64,000 bases of DNA, taken from positions 124,001 through 188,000 of the forward strand of contig OZ037871.1 in NCBI GenBank assembly GCA_964035575.1, written 5' to 3'. Both the position numbers and the translations under genes were made by a program. This DNA is from Rhynchopus sp. YZ270_cl-10 (Eukaryota > Euglenozoa > Diplonemea > Diplonemida > Diplonemidae). Below are positions 11,479-21,725 of this stretch, piece after piece; position 1 is the stretch's first letter, and each line of letters opens with the position of its first letter. The notes beneath the pieces were generated by a model. The model was not told the DNA's origin and did not search any database. It worked only from the letters and a program-made list of their open reading frames with translations.

Positions 11479-12314
11479 TATAGATACAAAAAAAAATATA
11501 CAAACCAAAACAAAAACAATGAGGTTGAGAAAGTTCAAGACTGTAAAAAGGCAAAATATACAAAAAAGTGTTTCAAGCGCAATGGTGCCATATTGTCACC
11601 AGAGAAGAAAAATATAACTTGAAAGATGAGCCCCACTCAATGATGCACGCGGCAGAAACGGGGCCATCTCACCCCATATTTTTTTTTGAGGACTAATTTC
11701 AGCGACTCTTGTTGCCCAAAAGAATAGGATGGTCGTAAGCCCCTAAAAAGGAGGTCACAACCCTTTTCCGTATTATAAATTAGCTTTGGTGTGGTTGAGG
11801 GGGTCTAGTTTTTGGAAAGTCTTGACAAAGTCTTGACAAAGCACAATAATGCGACCTTCGACCACACCAAGTTTTTGGACAAAAAAAGAACTATAAAAGT
11901 GCTGACAGAACGCTCCTGATTTGACCGGGAAACCCCCTGAAAACCACCAAGAAAAACACATTGGCACTGTCTCAGAACCTTAGGGGGTTTGTTGTCAAAA
12001 CGTGGGTGATGTGAAACGCTTTTTTTTTGTTTTGTCTTGTGGCAGTGATGATATTCACCCTACAGACTGAAAAAAAGCAATTTTTTCTTCTGTTTAAATT
12101 TTTCGTTCGGCATCTAAAGTGAAGCAATATATGGGTGGGAGACATGAAGCAGAGAGCTTCTTTCGCCCGCTCGCAAAGGTGGAAGGACGTGAATTTAAGT
12201 GGTGGTTAAGTTTTGAGAGAAGAAACGAAAAAGAGAAAAAAACGTTTGTAATATTGCACCTAAGCCTCCAGTGCTTAGGTATCCAAAGCAAAAGAAGACG
12301 TTAAAGAAAGAAAA

Positions 12315-12415
12315 GTTTACAAGATGATCCTAAGCCTCTCGTGCTTAGTCACCTTATAAAAAAGAAAGAGAAAAGCTGGTAAGACGACAGACACCTCGCG
12401 GTGTTTAGTAACCTT
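12315..12415 (+). repeat. Two adjacent family A hairpins
   Basis: The first (12315-12358) is near the family consensus: AAGATGAT, stem CTAAGC, loop CTCTCGT, stem GCTTAG, then TCACCTTATAAA. The second (12381-12415) has a different stem, GACACC pairing with GGTGTT around TCGC, with the same flanking style (AAGACGA…TAGTAACC). The stem sequence has changed on both sides together. A third copy with a CCTAAGC/GCTTAGG stem and 7-base loop lies at 12259-12279. All three are within 400 bases downstream of the receptor B stop codon. Confidence 0.75.
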
Positions 12416-12626
12416 AGTATTGTACAAAGAGCTGCTATAAAAAAACATATGAAGATACGATAAATGCTATGAAGGGGGTGATTTGCACTTCTTGCGCACT
12501 TTTTGCACCCCTATTCACACCAATAAACATATAAAAAAGCTATTTCGTTCCCCTACTTGGGTCGGTTGACCCAAAACACCTGCTCCAGGATTAGTTAACT
12601 ATGCTATAACGACCACCCTACACCTT

Positions 12627-15300
12627 CTACACCTCCCCAGACATCATCAGGAGCGGCACTGCGAAGAGCGACTGTGGTTCGGGGGCCTTGTGCAGGCACA
12701 TCGCTAGGTCGAGGAGAGAGCGTGTTGCTTCTATACCTGGTGCCGAGCAGCCTTGGAGGAGCTGCTTAGCCTTGGGCACGTTGCCGCTGTAGACGAGGTC
12801 GACGACGGTGTTGGTGATGCGGTAAGGGTCCTGTGCATCTTCGTCTTGCATGCTGTACATCCACTCGTGGTTGGTGGTGCTGCACTTCGCGCTCACAACC
12901 TCGCACAGAACCGAGGGGTGCCGCTCCTTCAAGAGAACCTGAATCAGCTTTCTGATCAAATTTTTGTATCGCACATCCGCAGCGACCCTGCCGTCGCATA
13001 TGGTGGTCACCCCCCACGCCCGCCCACAACGCTCTATCGCACGCACATTGCACGCCACGTTCCCCACAATGCCGTACTTCTTGAGACCAAAGCAGCCGAC
13101 GTTCCCGCACACTGCGGAGCCGGTTGCAATGGCGATGTTGCCCTCCACAGGAACATCCTCACACCACTTCCCCTTCAAGTAGTGCGCAAACTCGACGGCA
13201 TGCGTGCGGTGTGCTGTTGCAGGAAGCGTTGTGTTGAAGGAGAGCGTGACACGGTCGCCGCTCATCTCGTCGACAATGCCACGGTATTTGCGTGCGGTCT
13301 GCACGATGGGCTCGAGGTAGCGCTGCAGGACGTCAGCGAGGGAGGGTACGTTGACAGTGTGCAGGCAGTGCATGTTTGTGACGATGAGGGTCACAGATTT
13401 GGTGCAGAGGTTAGAGTCGAAGGCACCGAGGCGTGCCTGAGGCGTGAGGTGCAGTGTGGCGGAGATGGACTCGCCTGCAGAGAGCTTTGCTGGTGCGGAG
13501 GTGTGCGGTGTTGTCGCTGGGGAACGTTCTGCGGAGTGTGCTGTGGGGGAGAGGCGCGAGTCGCTGCCCGAGACGTCGTCTGCGTCGGTGGAGTCGCACA
13601 GCACGCTCTGCGGGAGGTACTCGCGGTACTCCACCAGGTTGCGCACCATCGTGCGGAAGCTCAGCTGCATCTCGCGCACCTCAGTCAGGCAGCTCAGAGA
13701 AGCGTCTGCGTCCAGCTGGTCCAGCTTCATGACCGCCACCATCTGCATCTCCTTCATCAACGTCAGCAGCGGCTCTGCAGCCCTGTACACAAGAAACGCC
13801 GACAGCACCACAGGCAGCAGCACGCACAGCAGCAGCAAGGTGTACAGCAGACGCCGCGAACGGTTCAGCTCCTCAGTCACCTCGTCCTCCGTGCGGGCGA
13901 TCTCGACGCGTGTCGCCAAGGTGCGTCGGTCCACCTCCCCAAGAACGTGGACCCGGTCAATCAGCGACACCACGTACCAGTTGATACCCTTTCCGTCGTC
14001 GAAGATGTCCACACTGTGAAATCAGGGTTGAAATAAAGGGTTGCTGTGTGTCGCATACCTGACGTAGTACCCTTCACCCGTCTCGTTGAGTGTGAAGTAG
14101 AAAGGCTCCTCCTGCCTGTGCACGGCATCGTACATGCGCTCGTCTGTGTCTGGGTGGCGCGACTCAAGCTGCAGAGCAGTGCTGCGGACGATGAGGTCGT
14201 CGCAGTCGGTGGCACGGATGGTGGTGCTGTAGTTGTGCACACCGTTGTTGACTTCGCGGAAGGGTCTGTGGTTGTGTGGGTGGAGTACAATGATCATGAA
14301 ACAATACATACTTCCCATGGCTCGTTGCAACCAGGGTGCCAAATGTGTCCGGCAGCAACGGCGACAGCTTCGACACCCATTCCTCACGCACCGTCGCAAA
14401 GACACGGCCGTTCCCGCCTATGTCCATCTTCTGCATGAACTCGCTGATCTTGTCGAGAAGCGTGCCGCCAAAGACGACACCACGCTCTGTAGGTGTGATG
14501 GGGAAGTCGCACTGCGTCATGACACCTACGTACGTCCCCATGCTGCCGACGTGCGAGGAGTACGGGTGCAGGTCGCCCCAGTACCCCGCCAGCGCGAAGT
14601 GCGTCTCCACCGGGTCGTGCAGCGAGTACTCGCACGGCGCCTCAAACTGCGTGCCGTTCGACAGTGCGCCGAGCTCCCCGCTGCAGAAGCGCTTCTCTGC
14701 GTTGCTGGTGTTGCCAGGCCAGCCGTAGATCGACCCTTTGCCGTCAGGGATGACGTCACCAAGCTGTGTCCGCAGCTGGGCGGGAACATTGGTGACACCG
14801 TCGTACCCGGAGCCGTTGTTGATATTGACGTTGATGTGGTGGAAGCCCTGCGAGCGTGCGGTGCGCACATTCTCGAAGAGCTGGAACACTTTGTGCGATG
14901 TGGTCACAAAGCCGACGGCGTCCAGCTCCTTCACGTTCATGAGGTGCTGGTAGAGCTGGCCACGGTGCGCATAGAGGTACGGCCACGCCTCTGTGTCCCT
15001 AGGGATGCTTGCGTCGATCTGCCTGCACAGCGAGGCTACGAAGTCGTGCGAGACGCCCCAAAAGTCGCCCAGCTGGCCTACAGTCGTCCGCGATACTTGC
15101 TTCAAATACTGTGCTGTCAAGTCCAACGTCGTGTTCCGCCCTGCCTCAGAGACGTCACTCACAGAAGTGTTCATCGACTGCCGTGTGTCCTCAAGTGCGC
15201 GATCCGCACTCCAAATAGAAAGCGACACACACAACGAAGCAACGATGCTGACACACATCATCACTAAGAATACATTCAACGCACGCAGGGATATCATCAT
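12627..15300 (-). CDS. Cache-type receptor with degenerate class III cyclase-like domain (copy B)
   Basis: Exons 15300-14312, 14265-14059 and 14013-12627 join to an 860-residue frame. Introns are 46 and 45 nt, with GTATGT and GTATGC donors and CACAG acceptors, at the same positions and phases as copy A. Order: N-terminal anchor (MMISLRALNVFLVMMCVSIV), outer region with several N-glycosylation motifs, Cache-like motif (INWYVVSLIDRVHVLG), second span about 452-474, HAMP-like linker ending EYREYLPQSVL, then the cyclase-like domain. The first metal Asp is again Asn (IVTNMHC). SGDRV is kept. The IGD position reads VGNVACNVR. Loss of the same residue in both copies suggests an old change kept by selection. 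The ligand is unknown; Cache domains commonly bind small molecules. Confidence 0.88.
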
Positions 15301-15483
15301 TGTTGATGGAACCTTTGGGTGGAGTAGGGGATTCGGGGAGTAGGGAGGAGGGGAAATGAGAGCTCAGCACGAAAGGGTGAAGACTGAGTCTGTTCCACGA
15401 ATGATATTGGCATTCTTTTCGCTGACAAAAATAGACCACAATAATTGACATATGGAAATAGCCAAAAAGTTGCGGGAAGCAAA

Positions 15484-15532
15484 AGTTGAAAGTGCAAACA
15501 CCTCACCGGAATACCGGTGGACGCAGGCACCG
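15484..15532 (+). repeat. Bipartite element (family C) with its own middle hairpin
   Basis: AGTTGAAAGTGCAAACACC is followed by an ACCGG-AATA-CCGGT hairpin, then GGACGCAGGCACC. In other copies the middle hairpin has other bases, so the variable part is the paired part. It lies about 70 bases downstream of the SPRY-gene stop codon and upstream of receptor B. Confidence 0.65.
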
Positions 15533-15600
15533 AAAACTAAGACAAAGTTAGATGAAACTAAGCCAGAAACACATCTGTATCTTGATAAAGCCTTCTGAGT

Positions 15601-17910
15601 TCAGACCCGAACCTCACGCTTTGCCTTGAGTAAGGAGTGATCTGGCGGGAGCTTTGTCATCAACGACGCGTACAGAGGCACACGAAGACAGGAGAGCTGA
15701 TGATTCGCACTGGAGATGCCTGCGTTCAGCACTGCGTGGCTGTTTGGTGTGCTGTTCCCTTTGCGGACGTCTGCGACCTTTCTTCGTTGCATGGGGTATT
15801 GCTCGCCTATGATGTTGTTGCGGATGGTGGACATGCGTGCTGCGTTGTCTGTGTGCACATGCTCACATGCGTCGTCCAACCCTTCGCATATCCGCACTGC
15901 ACTCTTGAACGCAGTGTTCGACGTCAAAATGCGTGGATGCGGCAACGCCAGGTTGCGTGGTAGTGCACCAGGAATGCACTCCTCACGCCCCACCTGCAGG
16001 TCCTGGTTCATCAACACCCCACCACAGCGTGTCCAGTACTGCATCATGTCGTTCCGTGGTGCCTCCGTCGGCACCAACTCTTCAAAGGTGTCCAACACCG
16101 ACGGAAACCCAGTGTTGCTTGCGACGCTCACCTCCGCAAGACTTCCCCCCTCCGGGTCGTGTGCGACCCCGCCCCCACCACTCCCGCCTTTGACATAGAA
16201 GCGTATGTCCTTTGCTGTGTGTCTGCAGGTGACACCTTCACGCCGCTTTTCTGCCTGCCGTTTGGTGTGCAGGTGGAGTGGCTGCGTTTGCGTGACCGGC
16301 ATTGGGTTGGGTTTGTGTTTTTGAAAGCACGAAACAAATTGAACTGCATCATCTTTGTGAAGCAGCCGCACCGTCGGATACCACACTGGCAACCGCACTG
16401 TGCCTGCGAAGACGACAGTCCCATTCAGCTCTATGACAAGCTCGTTGCTGTGCGCGTTGGCATGGAAGGCCACCAGGTCGCCATGGTGCAGGAACGGCAC
16501 TTCTCGCACCGCCTCACCACGCACCAGGACACGCCCCTCACCACAGTTCATCCCCATACGCCAGGAGTGATACTCAATGCCGTGCTCTAGGCAGACACCA
16601 AGCTTCACCTCGTGGTCACCGCTTGGTGCAAGCAGCTTCAACCCCCACGCCTTCTTCCCATGCACTGCGCCTGCCGCTGCGACCCCTCCAGTGTACATCT
16701 GTCTGCTTGACCCCAATCGCGCCACAATGTCTCTGGCCTCGCTGACTACAGTGCAGTGGTCGTGACGCAGCCATTGGTCGAAACGGTCCTGCCGTGGCAT
16801 CGAGGACCGTGCACGCACTCCAACACCACGTTGCGGGCGGTATCGTGAGTCACGCTTGCTTCGTTCCACCTCATCACACGCAGTGCTTGCATGCTGCGAC
16901 GTCTCTGCACAGGACAGCTCCCGCAGACGGTTTGTCGGATCCGCCACACTGCTTAGCCCCATCGGCTCTTCCCCTTCCTCAACAGACTCAGAGTCGGAGC
17001 CGCGTTCTGTGAGGGGTGGCGTGCTGCCCCTCCCTTCATTCTGTCGCGACTTCCGAGCCCTCTTCCTTGGCCCATTCATCTCCAATGCCCTTGGGGGCAG
17101 CGAATGCGGCGGCAGCTCTTCGTTGTAGAAGCCCCGCTGTGCAGAGGTCAAGGGGGTCTCCTCCTGCGATGTGATCGGCATCAGGAAGGAGGCACACCGC
17201 AGCGTGCTCAGACCACGCTCCGCATGCTTGGAGGACACCCTTCGCCTCTTATCCACACCCTGCGAAGGCCGCACCACCTGGGGATTGTCAGAAGCAGCCC
17301 TATCCCCGTATATTGCCCTCTCAAAATCTGCCTCTGTCAACAATAGCCCATTCGATTCTCTTCGTTGGCACGGAAAGGCAATGTGCTCCTTTATGGGTGT
17401 GGGTGTCAGCCACTCATCGGGTGGGGTAGAGGTTACTCCCGGGGTGGGTGGAGTGGGGTCTTCTGTTTCAGCTTCCTGGAAAGGTGTCATATCGACGCCT
17501 TCTGCGTCGAGGCCGAAGGAGTCAAGCGCCTGAAGAACGTAGGAGCTGATCTCGCCGTCGGGTGTGGCGGTGTTGTTCCGGTGTGGTGAGGTGTTGATGA
17601 GGGAGGTCTGCGCCTCGTGGAGGTCGGCCTGCAAAGGGAGAAGTCGTTCTGTGCGGGCAGCGTCGTCGGCACAGCGGCGTTTGCAGTGCAGAATGATCTG
17701 TGTGAAGACGTCGAAGGTGATAGGTCTGCCCTCAGTAGCCCAGTCCTCCCTGCAGGTGCTCAAAACAACCTGCTGCAAGGCCTCGGAAGACTGTGAGATG
17801 TGCAGGCGTCGTAGCGCGTTAGAGACCGACCACACATCCCGCAGCGGCCCACAGCGTTCGAACACCGCAAGGCACGCCTCGGTCTCGCTGCTGGTTAGCT
17901 GGACGCTCAT
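15601..17910 (-). CDS. SPRY-like domain protein, 769 residues
   Basis: A single open frame. The ATG at 17910 is chosen because an AG acceptor (17937-17936) separates it from upstream codons that begin with GTG. Residues about 1-95 (MSVQLTSSETEACLAVFERCG…) are helical and weakly resemble an EF-hand pair without calcium-loop acidic residues. Residues about 100-370 are polar and low-complexity with basic clusters (KRRRVSSKHAERG; GPRKRARKSRQNEG) that could direct nuclear import. Residues about 375-525 have the pattern of a SPRY/B30.2 fold (KKAWGLKLL, LGVCLEHG, FHANAHSNELVIELNG). SPRY domains bind proteins. No RING or other enzymatic domain is visible, so the partner is unknown. The gene lies 300 bases from receptor B. 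Confidence 0.8.
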   Translation of the reverse strand: MSVQLTSSETEACLAVFERCGPLRDVWSVSNALRRLHISQSSEALQQVVLSTCREDWATEGRPITFDVFTQIILHCKRRCADDAARTERLLPLQADLHEAQTSLINTSPHRNNTATPDGEISSYVLQALDSFGLDAEGVDMTPFQEAETEDPTPPTPGVTSTPPDEWLTPTPIKEHIAFPCQRRESNGLLLTEADFERAIYGDRAASDNPQVVRPSQGVDKRRRVSSKHAERGLSTLRCASFLMPITSQEETPLTSAQRGFYNEELPPHSLPPRALEMNGPRKRARKSRQNEGRGSTPPLTERGSDSESVEEGEEPMGLSSVADPTNRLRELSCAETSQHASTACDEVERSKRDSRYRPQRGVGVRARSSMPRQDRFDQWLRHDHCTVVSEARDIVARLGSSRQMYTGGVAAAGAVHGKKAWGLKLLAPSGDHEVKLGVCLEHGIEYHSWRMGMNCGEGRVLVRGEAVREVPFLHHGDLVAFHANAHSNELVIELNGTVVFAGTVRLPVWYPTVRLLHKDDAVQFVSCFQKHKPNPMPVTQTQPLHLHTKRQAEKRREGVTCRHTAKDIRFYVKGGSGGGGVAHDPEGGSLAEVSVASNTGFPSVLDTFEELVPTEAPRNDMMQYWTRCGGVLMNQDLQVGREECIPGALPRNLALPHPRILTSNTAFKSAVRICEGLDDACEHVHTDNAARMSTIRNNIIGEQYPMQRRKVADVRKGNSTPNSHAVLNAGISSANHQLSCLRVPLYASLMTKLPPDHSLLKAKREVRV

Positions 17911-18569
17911 TTTTGGTTGGAGTGCAAAATAAAGACTGCCACAAGAGAGCAGTCGGGGGGGCACTGTCCAGTTGGGAGGGGGCGGTTCTGTGTGTGGTGA
18001 AATATTTTTGGAAGTGTAAAAAAACGCCTGTAAACGAGACGCTGTCTTGAAAGGTTACGATTATATTTGGAAAAGAAGAACAAAAAGCGGGGGTTGAGAT
18101 AGAAGGGAAGACCCCGTATCGGCAGAGGGTCAGAGGGTGGCAAGCTGGCGGGGAGAGCTCACAAAGGGGGGGAAAAAATATTTCAAAGACTGGGTGGGGT
18201 GCATCTATTCCGTTTTGCTTGTGTTGTTTGGCTTTTTCTAATATTCTATTGCAGCTATCCCAGAAAAGGAAAGTACAGAAAAGAAAAGAAAATATAGAAG
18301 AACTTTCTGTACGCTGAACCTCAGCCTCAACATACTTCGTCATCAAATGGTATCGTGGCGCTTTCATGATTGAACTTATTTCCCTTATTTCCCCACCACG
18401 ATTTTTTTTTTTTTTGCCAATTTTTTTCTCCATTTTCCCCTCAAACTTTTGAGAATAAAAATAAATCTTCGTCTACACCAAAAAGGTTCTTTTTTTGAGA
18501 ATGTTTTTTTTTGTTTCGTTCTAAATTTTCTTCCCTGATATATTCCCCCTTTTTTTGGACAATTTTTTT
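17911..18569. other. Spacer between the SPRY and beta-propeller genes
   Basis: No gene seen. It holds the likely acceptor for the SPRY gene (17936-17990), a diverged family A hairpin (about 18310-18345) and, from about 18508, the start of the segment shared with the second beta-propeller copy (TTTCGTTCTAAATTTTCTTC and onward). Confidence 0.6.
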
Positions 18570-20900
18570 TTATGTCAATTGCGGTTGAGGAAATAGATAC
18601 CCCATCGCTTCGTCATTCGCATTGACACCTCTTGCGACCACCAGTGCGTGCGCGAGCAGTTTTGGAATCCCCTCCTGCTTGCCAAAGCTTATCAAGGCAC
18701 GCCATGATTTGCAGAGCGCAAGCCATGCGGGACGCACACCTTCACAGGACCCGTGGTAGACCACACCACTCTCCGATTCCACACCCAGCACACACCCTGT
18801 CCTCGTCAGATAGGTCTCCATGACCTTACCACCTGGCAAGCCCATCTCCCATAGGCACATCCCTGACAGCAGGCTGAACCCATATATCCTGGACTCACTC
18901 CGCACTGCCAGCCTCTGCACTTCATGGGCAAGATGCATGCTCTGCAAATCTGCGATGTGCTCGGGGAAGGTGATCCGTACGGTTTCCTCCCATGTTGCAG
19001 TGTTGAGGACGAGGAGTTCCACTTCTCCAGTGGTCTTCCGAGAGAAGATGACTGTGAGAGGGCCTGACGTTGTGTGCAATGCGCTGTGTTCCTCTCCGCT
19101 TATGGGGAAAATGCGTTGCCTGATGTTGCTCTCAGTCTCGAAGATGGCTAAACGGAGGCTGCTTACAGTGCGTAGACGTTGCAGTTCAGGGCGGAGTGTT
19201 GGATGTGTGTTGTGCTGTCGTGAGAACACGGTCGCCAAGCGATCGCTTGCGTCCGGTGCTGTCTCCAGTGCAATACCACTAGTGGAAGGAAGATAGTTCC
19301 CTATAGGGGATTGCTGCGGGCTTTGTGCTTCGGGTGTGACAGCAGTAGTGGGTGTATGTGGTTTTGGTGTGGCTGGTGCAGGAGGAGGGGCGGCACGTTC
19401 TGCAGGGCTGGGAAGTGGGCGTGGTGCGGCCTTGGACTTCTTGGGGGCGGCTTTGCGGTTCTTGTTGAGTGTGGTGGAGGGCTTCTTGGAAGGGTCTTTT
19501 TCGTCGTCGTCGTCGTCGCTCAGTGATAATGTGTTGCCAGCTTTGATCCGTCTGTCTCGATAGTCTGGATGCATTGCTGCATTGCGTACTCTCTTCGGAG
19601 TCGGCAGCCCTGGAGCAGTTTTCGCACCAAAATCAAGGTGGAACACACCACGCGATCCCGTGATGTACATATTCCCTGCGATTCTTTCGGGTTGAGCGGC
19701 GCCTGGTTCGGGTTTGATAAAATCGTGTGCGTCATAGCTGATGTCGTGCAGCACACCTGTACAGAGGGTGGCACAGAGCGCGACTCTCATCTTGTCGAGA
19801 TCGAGGATGTAAAGGCGTGCTGGGAGGACCGACATGAGGATCAGCCTGCTTGCGGTGAACAACGCACGCTCCACGCGAGAGCACAGCACGAAGCTTCGCA
19901 GTGTCGTGAAGGATTCGATGGTCGGCGGCGTACTAAGATCCCCTGAGCTGCGTGGCTTCCACTTGACCTCGGTGAGGCTGCATCCGGTGGGCATATTGTG
20001 GAAGAGCAGCGTCGCATCTGCGTTGAAACGCATGCTCCGCGAGCCTATCTCATGCACAGGCGTGACCCTGTCTGAGAATGATTCGCCATCCTCGTCGCGT
20101 CTCTCCTTTCGTATCGGAAGAGGAAGATGCCCCACACGTTGAATGGTCTTCAATGGACCCTGCTTCGTCCCACCCGTGCTCCCCCAATACAAATGAATTC
20201 CCCCCACCGACTGTGCCGCAATCAATAAAAACGAACCTCCCAGCTCACCCTTTGATGCTTGTGTGTGCCCCAACCCCATAGCGACACACACCGGCTCTCT
20301 GGTGAACTCAAGGGTGCGGAAATGGGCCGACGGAAACACAGCCTGGTTTTCTTGGTACAGTACGGCGGGGTAGTCTGCGACATCCCAGTTCACCCCGGTG
20401 ATGAGGGGGAGGGTGATGTCACGGTGTTTGAAATGCTCTGTGTAAGGCGCGGTCAGGCTGCATGCGACTACTGTATCGCGGTCCAGCGTGTAGAGGAGGC
20501 TTGACCCGCTTGGGGAGAGTTCGTAGTAAGGTTTGACGTCGTTTTTGAGTCCACTGCTCTGTTGTGAGAACCCAGCAGAACCCCAGAGACGCAACGACCC
20601 GTTCTCGCACTGGATCGCCGCCACCCGTGCAGCACCGCTGACCCGACTCCCCGACACACACCCCACCATCTCCTCTGCGTCAAACCCTTCCATATGCTCC
20701 CACGGAACGGCCTCTATGAAGATCTCCTCCTCTGCACCAGGTCTCTTCCGTTTGCCAGTAGGAGTGGAAGGGGGAGCAGGAGGAGGAGGTGATGCTGCTG
20801 CTGCTGCTGGTGGTGGTGTAGGTACTGGGGTGCCCGCATGCGTCTTGACAGCAGTATTCGGTGGTGCGGGTGGAGGTAGTGTTGCGGGTGGGGTTGTCAT
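18570..20900 (-). CDS. Beta-propeller-like nuclear protein, tandem copy 1
   Basis: A 776-residue single-exon frame. A Pro-rich N-terminus is followed by a basic nuclear-import-like motif (TGKRKRPGAEEE, about 48-59). Residues about 75-440 show repeated beta-strand patterns typical of a propeller (NGSLRLWGSAG, GGIHLYWGSTG). A disordered stretch at about 453-535 has an acidic run (LSLSDDDDDEKDP) then Lys/Pro-rich sequence. A second strand-rich region and a helical C-terminus (about 740 onward) follow. The GSLRLW phrase recalls Nup133/155-type nucleoporin propellers, but the alpha-solenoid is missing and I do not assign a family. The copy at 21726-24050 is nearly identical except around residues 535-610. 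Confidence 0.82.
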   Translation of the reverse strand: MTTPPATLPPPAPPNTAVKTHAGTPVPTPPPAAAAASPPPPAPPSTPTGKRKRPGAEEEIFIEAVPWEHMEGFDAEEMVGCVSGSRVSGAARVAAIQCENGSLRLWGSAGFSQQSSGLKNDVKPYYELSPSGSSLLYTLDRDTVVACSLTAPYTEHFKHRDITLPLITGVNWDVADYPAVLYQENQAVFPSAHFRTLEFTREPVCVAMGLGHTQASKGELGGSFLLIAAQSVGGIHLYWGSTGGTKQGPLKTIQRVGHLPLPIRKERRDEDGESFSDRVTPVHEIGSRSMRFNADATLLFHNMPTGCSLTEVKWKPRSSGDLSTPPTIESFTTLRSFVLCSRVERALFTASRLILMSVLPARLYILDLDKMRVALCATLCTGVLHDISYDAHDFIKPEPGAAQPERIAGNMYITGSRGVFHLDFGAKTAPGLPTPKRVRNAAMHPDYRDRRIKAGNTLSLSDDDDDEKDPSKKPSTTLNKNRKAAPKKSKAAPRPLPSPAERAAPPPAPATPKPHTPTTAVTPEAQSPQQSPIGNYLPSTSGIALETAPDASDRLATVFSRQHNTHPTLRPELQRLRTVSSLRLAIFETESNIRQRIFPISGEEHSALHTTSGPLTVIFSRKTTGEVELLVLNTATWEETVRITFPEHIADLQSMHLAHEVQRLAVRSESRIYGFSLLSGMCLWEMGLPGGKVMETYLTRTGCVLGVESESGVVYHGSCEGVRPAWLALCKSWRALISFGKQEGIPKLLAHALVVARGVNANDEAMGYLFPQPQLT

Positions 20901-21725
20901 TGTGGGGGTGGTGGTGGGAGGGGGGCGATCCCCCCTGCCCTGACCTTCGGTAGGCCTGTCCTGTGGTGTGTTGTGGTGGTTTTTTGATGCCTAGTGAGGG
21001 TAATTCTTGCGCAGAATATGGGTAGTGGAGTGTGAAGAGAGGACATGAAGAGGCATTCAGGTACGGAAGGGATTTGAGCAGTTTACGTAAAAACGAAAGA
21101 CAAAAGACAAAAAAAGAGTGGTCGCGGAAGAAGAGATGCGCCGTGACCCGGCTGTGATCCCGAATTGGTCTCTTTTGATGAGTTTGAGTGTATAGTAGTA
21201 GGTGGTGGGAAGCGACGTGATTTTCCACGTCTGAGGACCTGACCTCTATTGGTAACGGAGGGTGTGAAGAGAGAAAAACAGGTAACATCTTGCCGTTCCA
21301 TATGTATGGTTTTCTTGTTGGTGTTTTTGTTTGGAAAAGGAAAGAAAAAGTGAATTGTTAGTGTAAACGTTGCGACGCAGGCACTTGACACTCCGTGGGT
21401 TATCGAACCCCCCGGAGTGTTGCACTCAGGAGTTGCTGACAGGGAAACCGTAAAGAAAGCACCACTTCCCCATCCTGAATAAAAAAAATAGGGGGTCAAG
21501 TACTTCAAGTATCAACTATTGGGTTTTTTGGGGGATCGAGTACTTGATATACGTCAAGGACTTTGGACAGCCATGCCAAAAGGTTTTTTTTTTGAACTTT
21601 TTTTTGAAAACTTGGCTGTCTTACTGCAGCCACCCCAGAGTGTGCTCCACTATTTTTTTTTCGTTTTTTTGTTTCGTTCTAATTTTCTTCCCTGATATAT
21701 TCCCCCCTTTTTTGGCTAGATTTTT
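20901..21725. other. Spacer between the two beta-propeller copies
   Basis: No gene seen. It contains the upstream part of duplication unit 1, a two-hairpin bipartite element (21349-21420), an A-box-like element (21604-21655) and the downstream part of unit 2. Confidence 0.65.
21349..21420 (+). repeat. Bipartite hairpin element (family C), full copy
   Basis: GTGAATTGTTAGTGTAAACG is followed by GACGCAGGCACTTGACACT and a strong hairpin: ACTCCG(T)GGGTT, loop ATCG, AACCC(CC)CGGAGT. An almost identical copy lies at 24311-24382 as part of the gene duplication. Confidence 0.75.

Larger units (their letters stand above)
8197..12626. other. AT-rich spacer between the two Cache receptor genes
   Basis: No convincing gene. 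It contains a family A hairpin with 9-bp arms (8241-8262), A-box-like and conserved repeat segments (8697-8752, 8768-8835), a family B hairpin (9681-9711), an inverted-repeat element (9821-9921), a bipartite element (10277-10350), a 9-bp hairpin (11443-11478) and a cluster of three family A hairpins (12259-12279, 12315-12358, 12381-12415) downstream of the copy B stop codon. The open frame at 10880-11164 (+) has no recognisable domain. Confidence 0.65.

Noticed and set aside
12753-14036. Plus-strand open frame of 427 codons
   Set aside because: It mirrors exon 3 of Cache receptor B; the His/Val/Arg-rich product has no domain.
17911-17964. N-terminal extension of the SPRY protein
   Set aside because: It begins with GTG and lies before an AG acceptor; the ATG at 17910 is preferred. 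The same reasoning removes extensions at 44235-44288 and 59702-59839.
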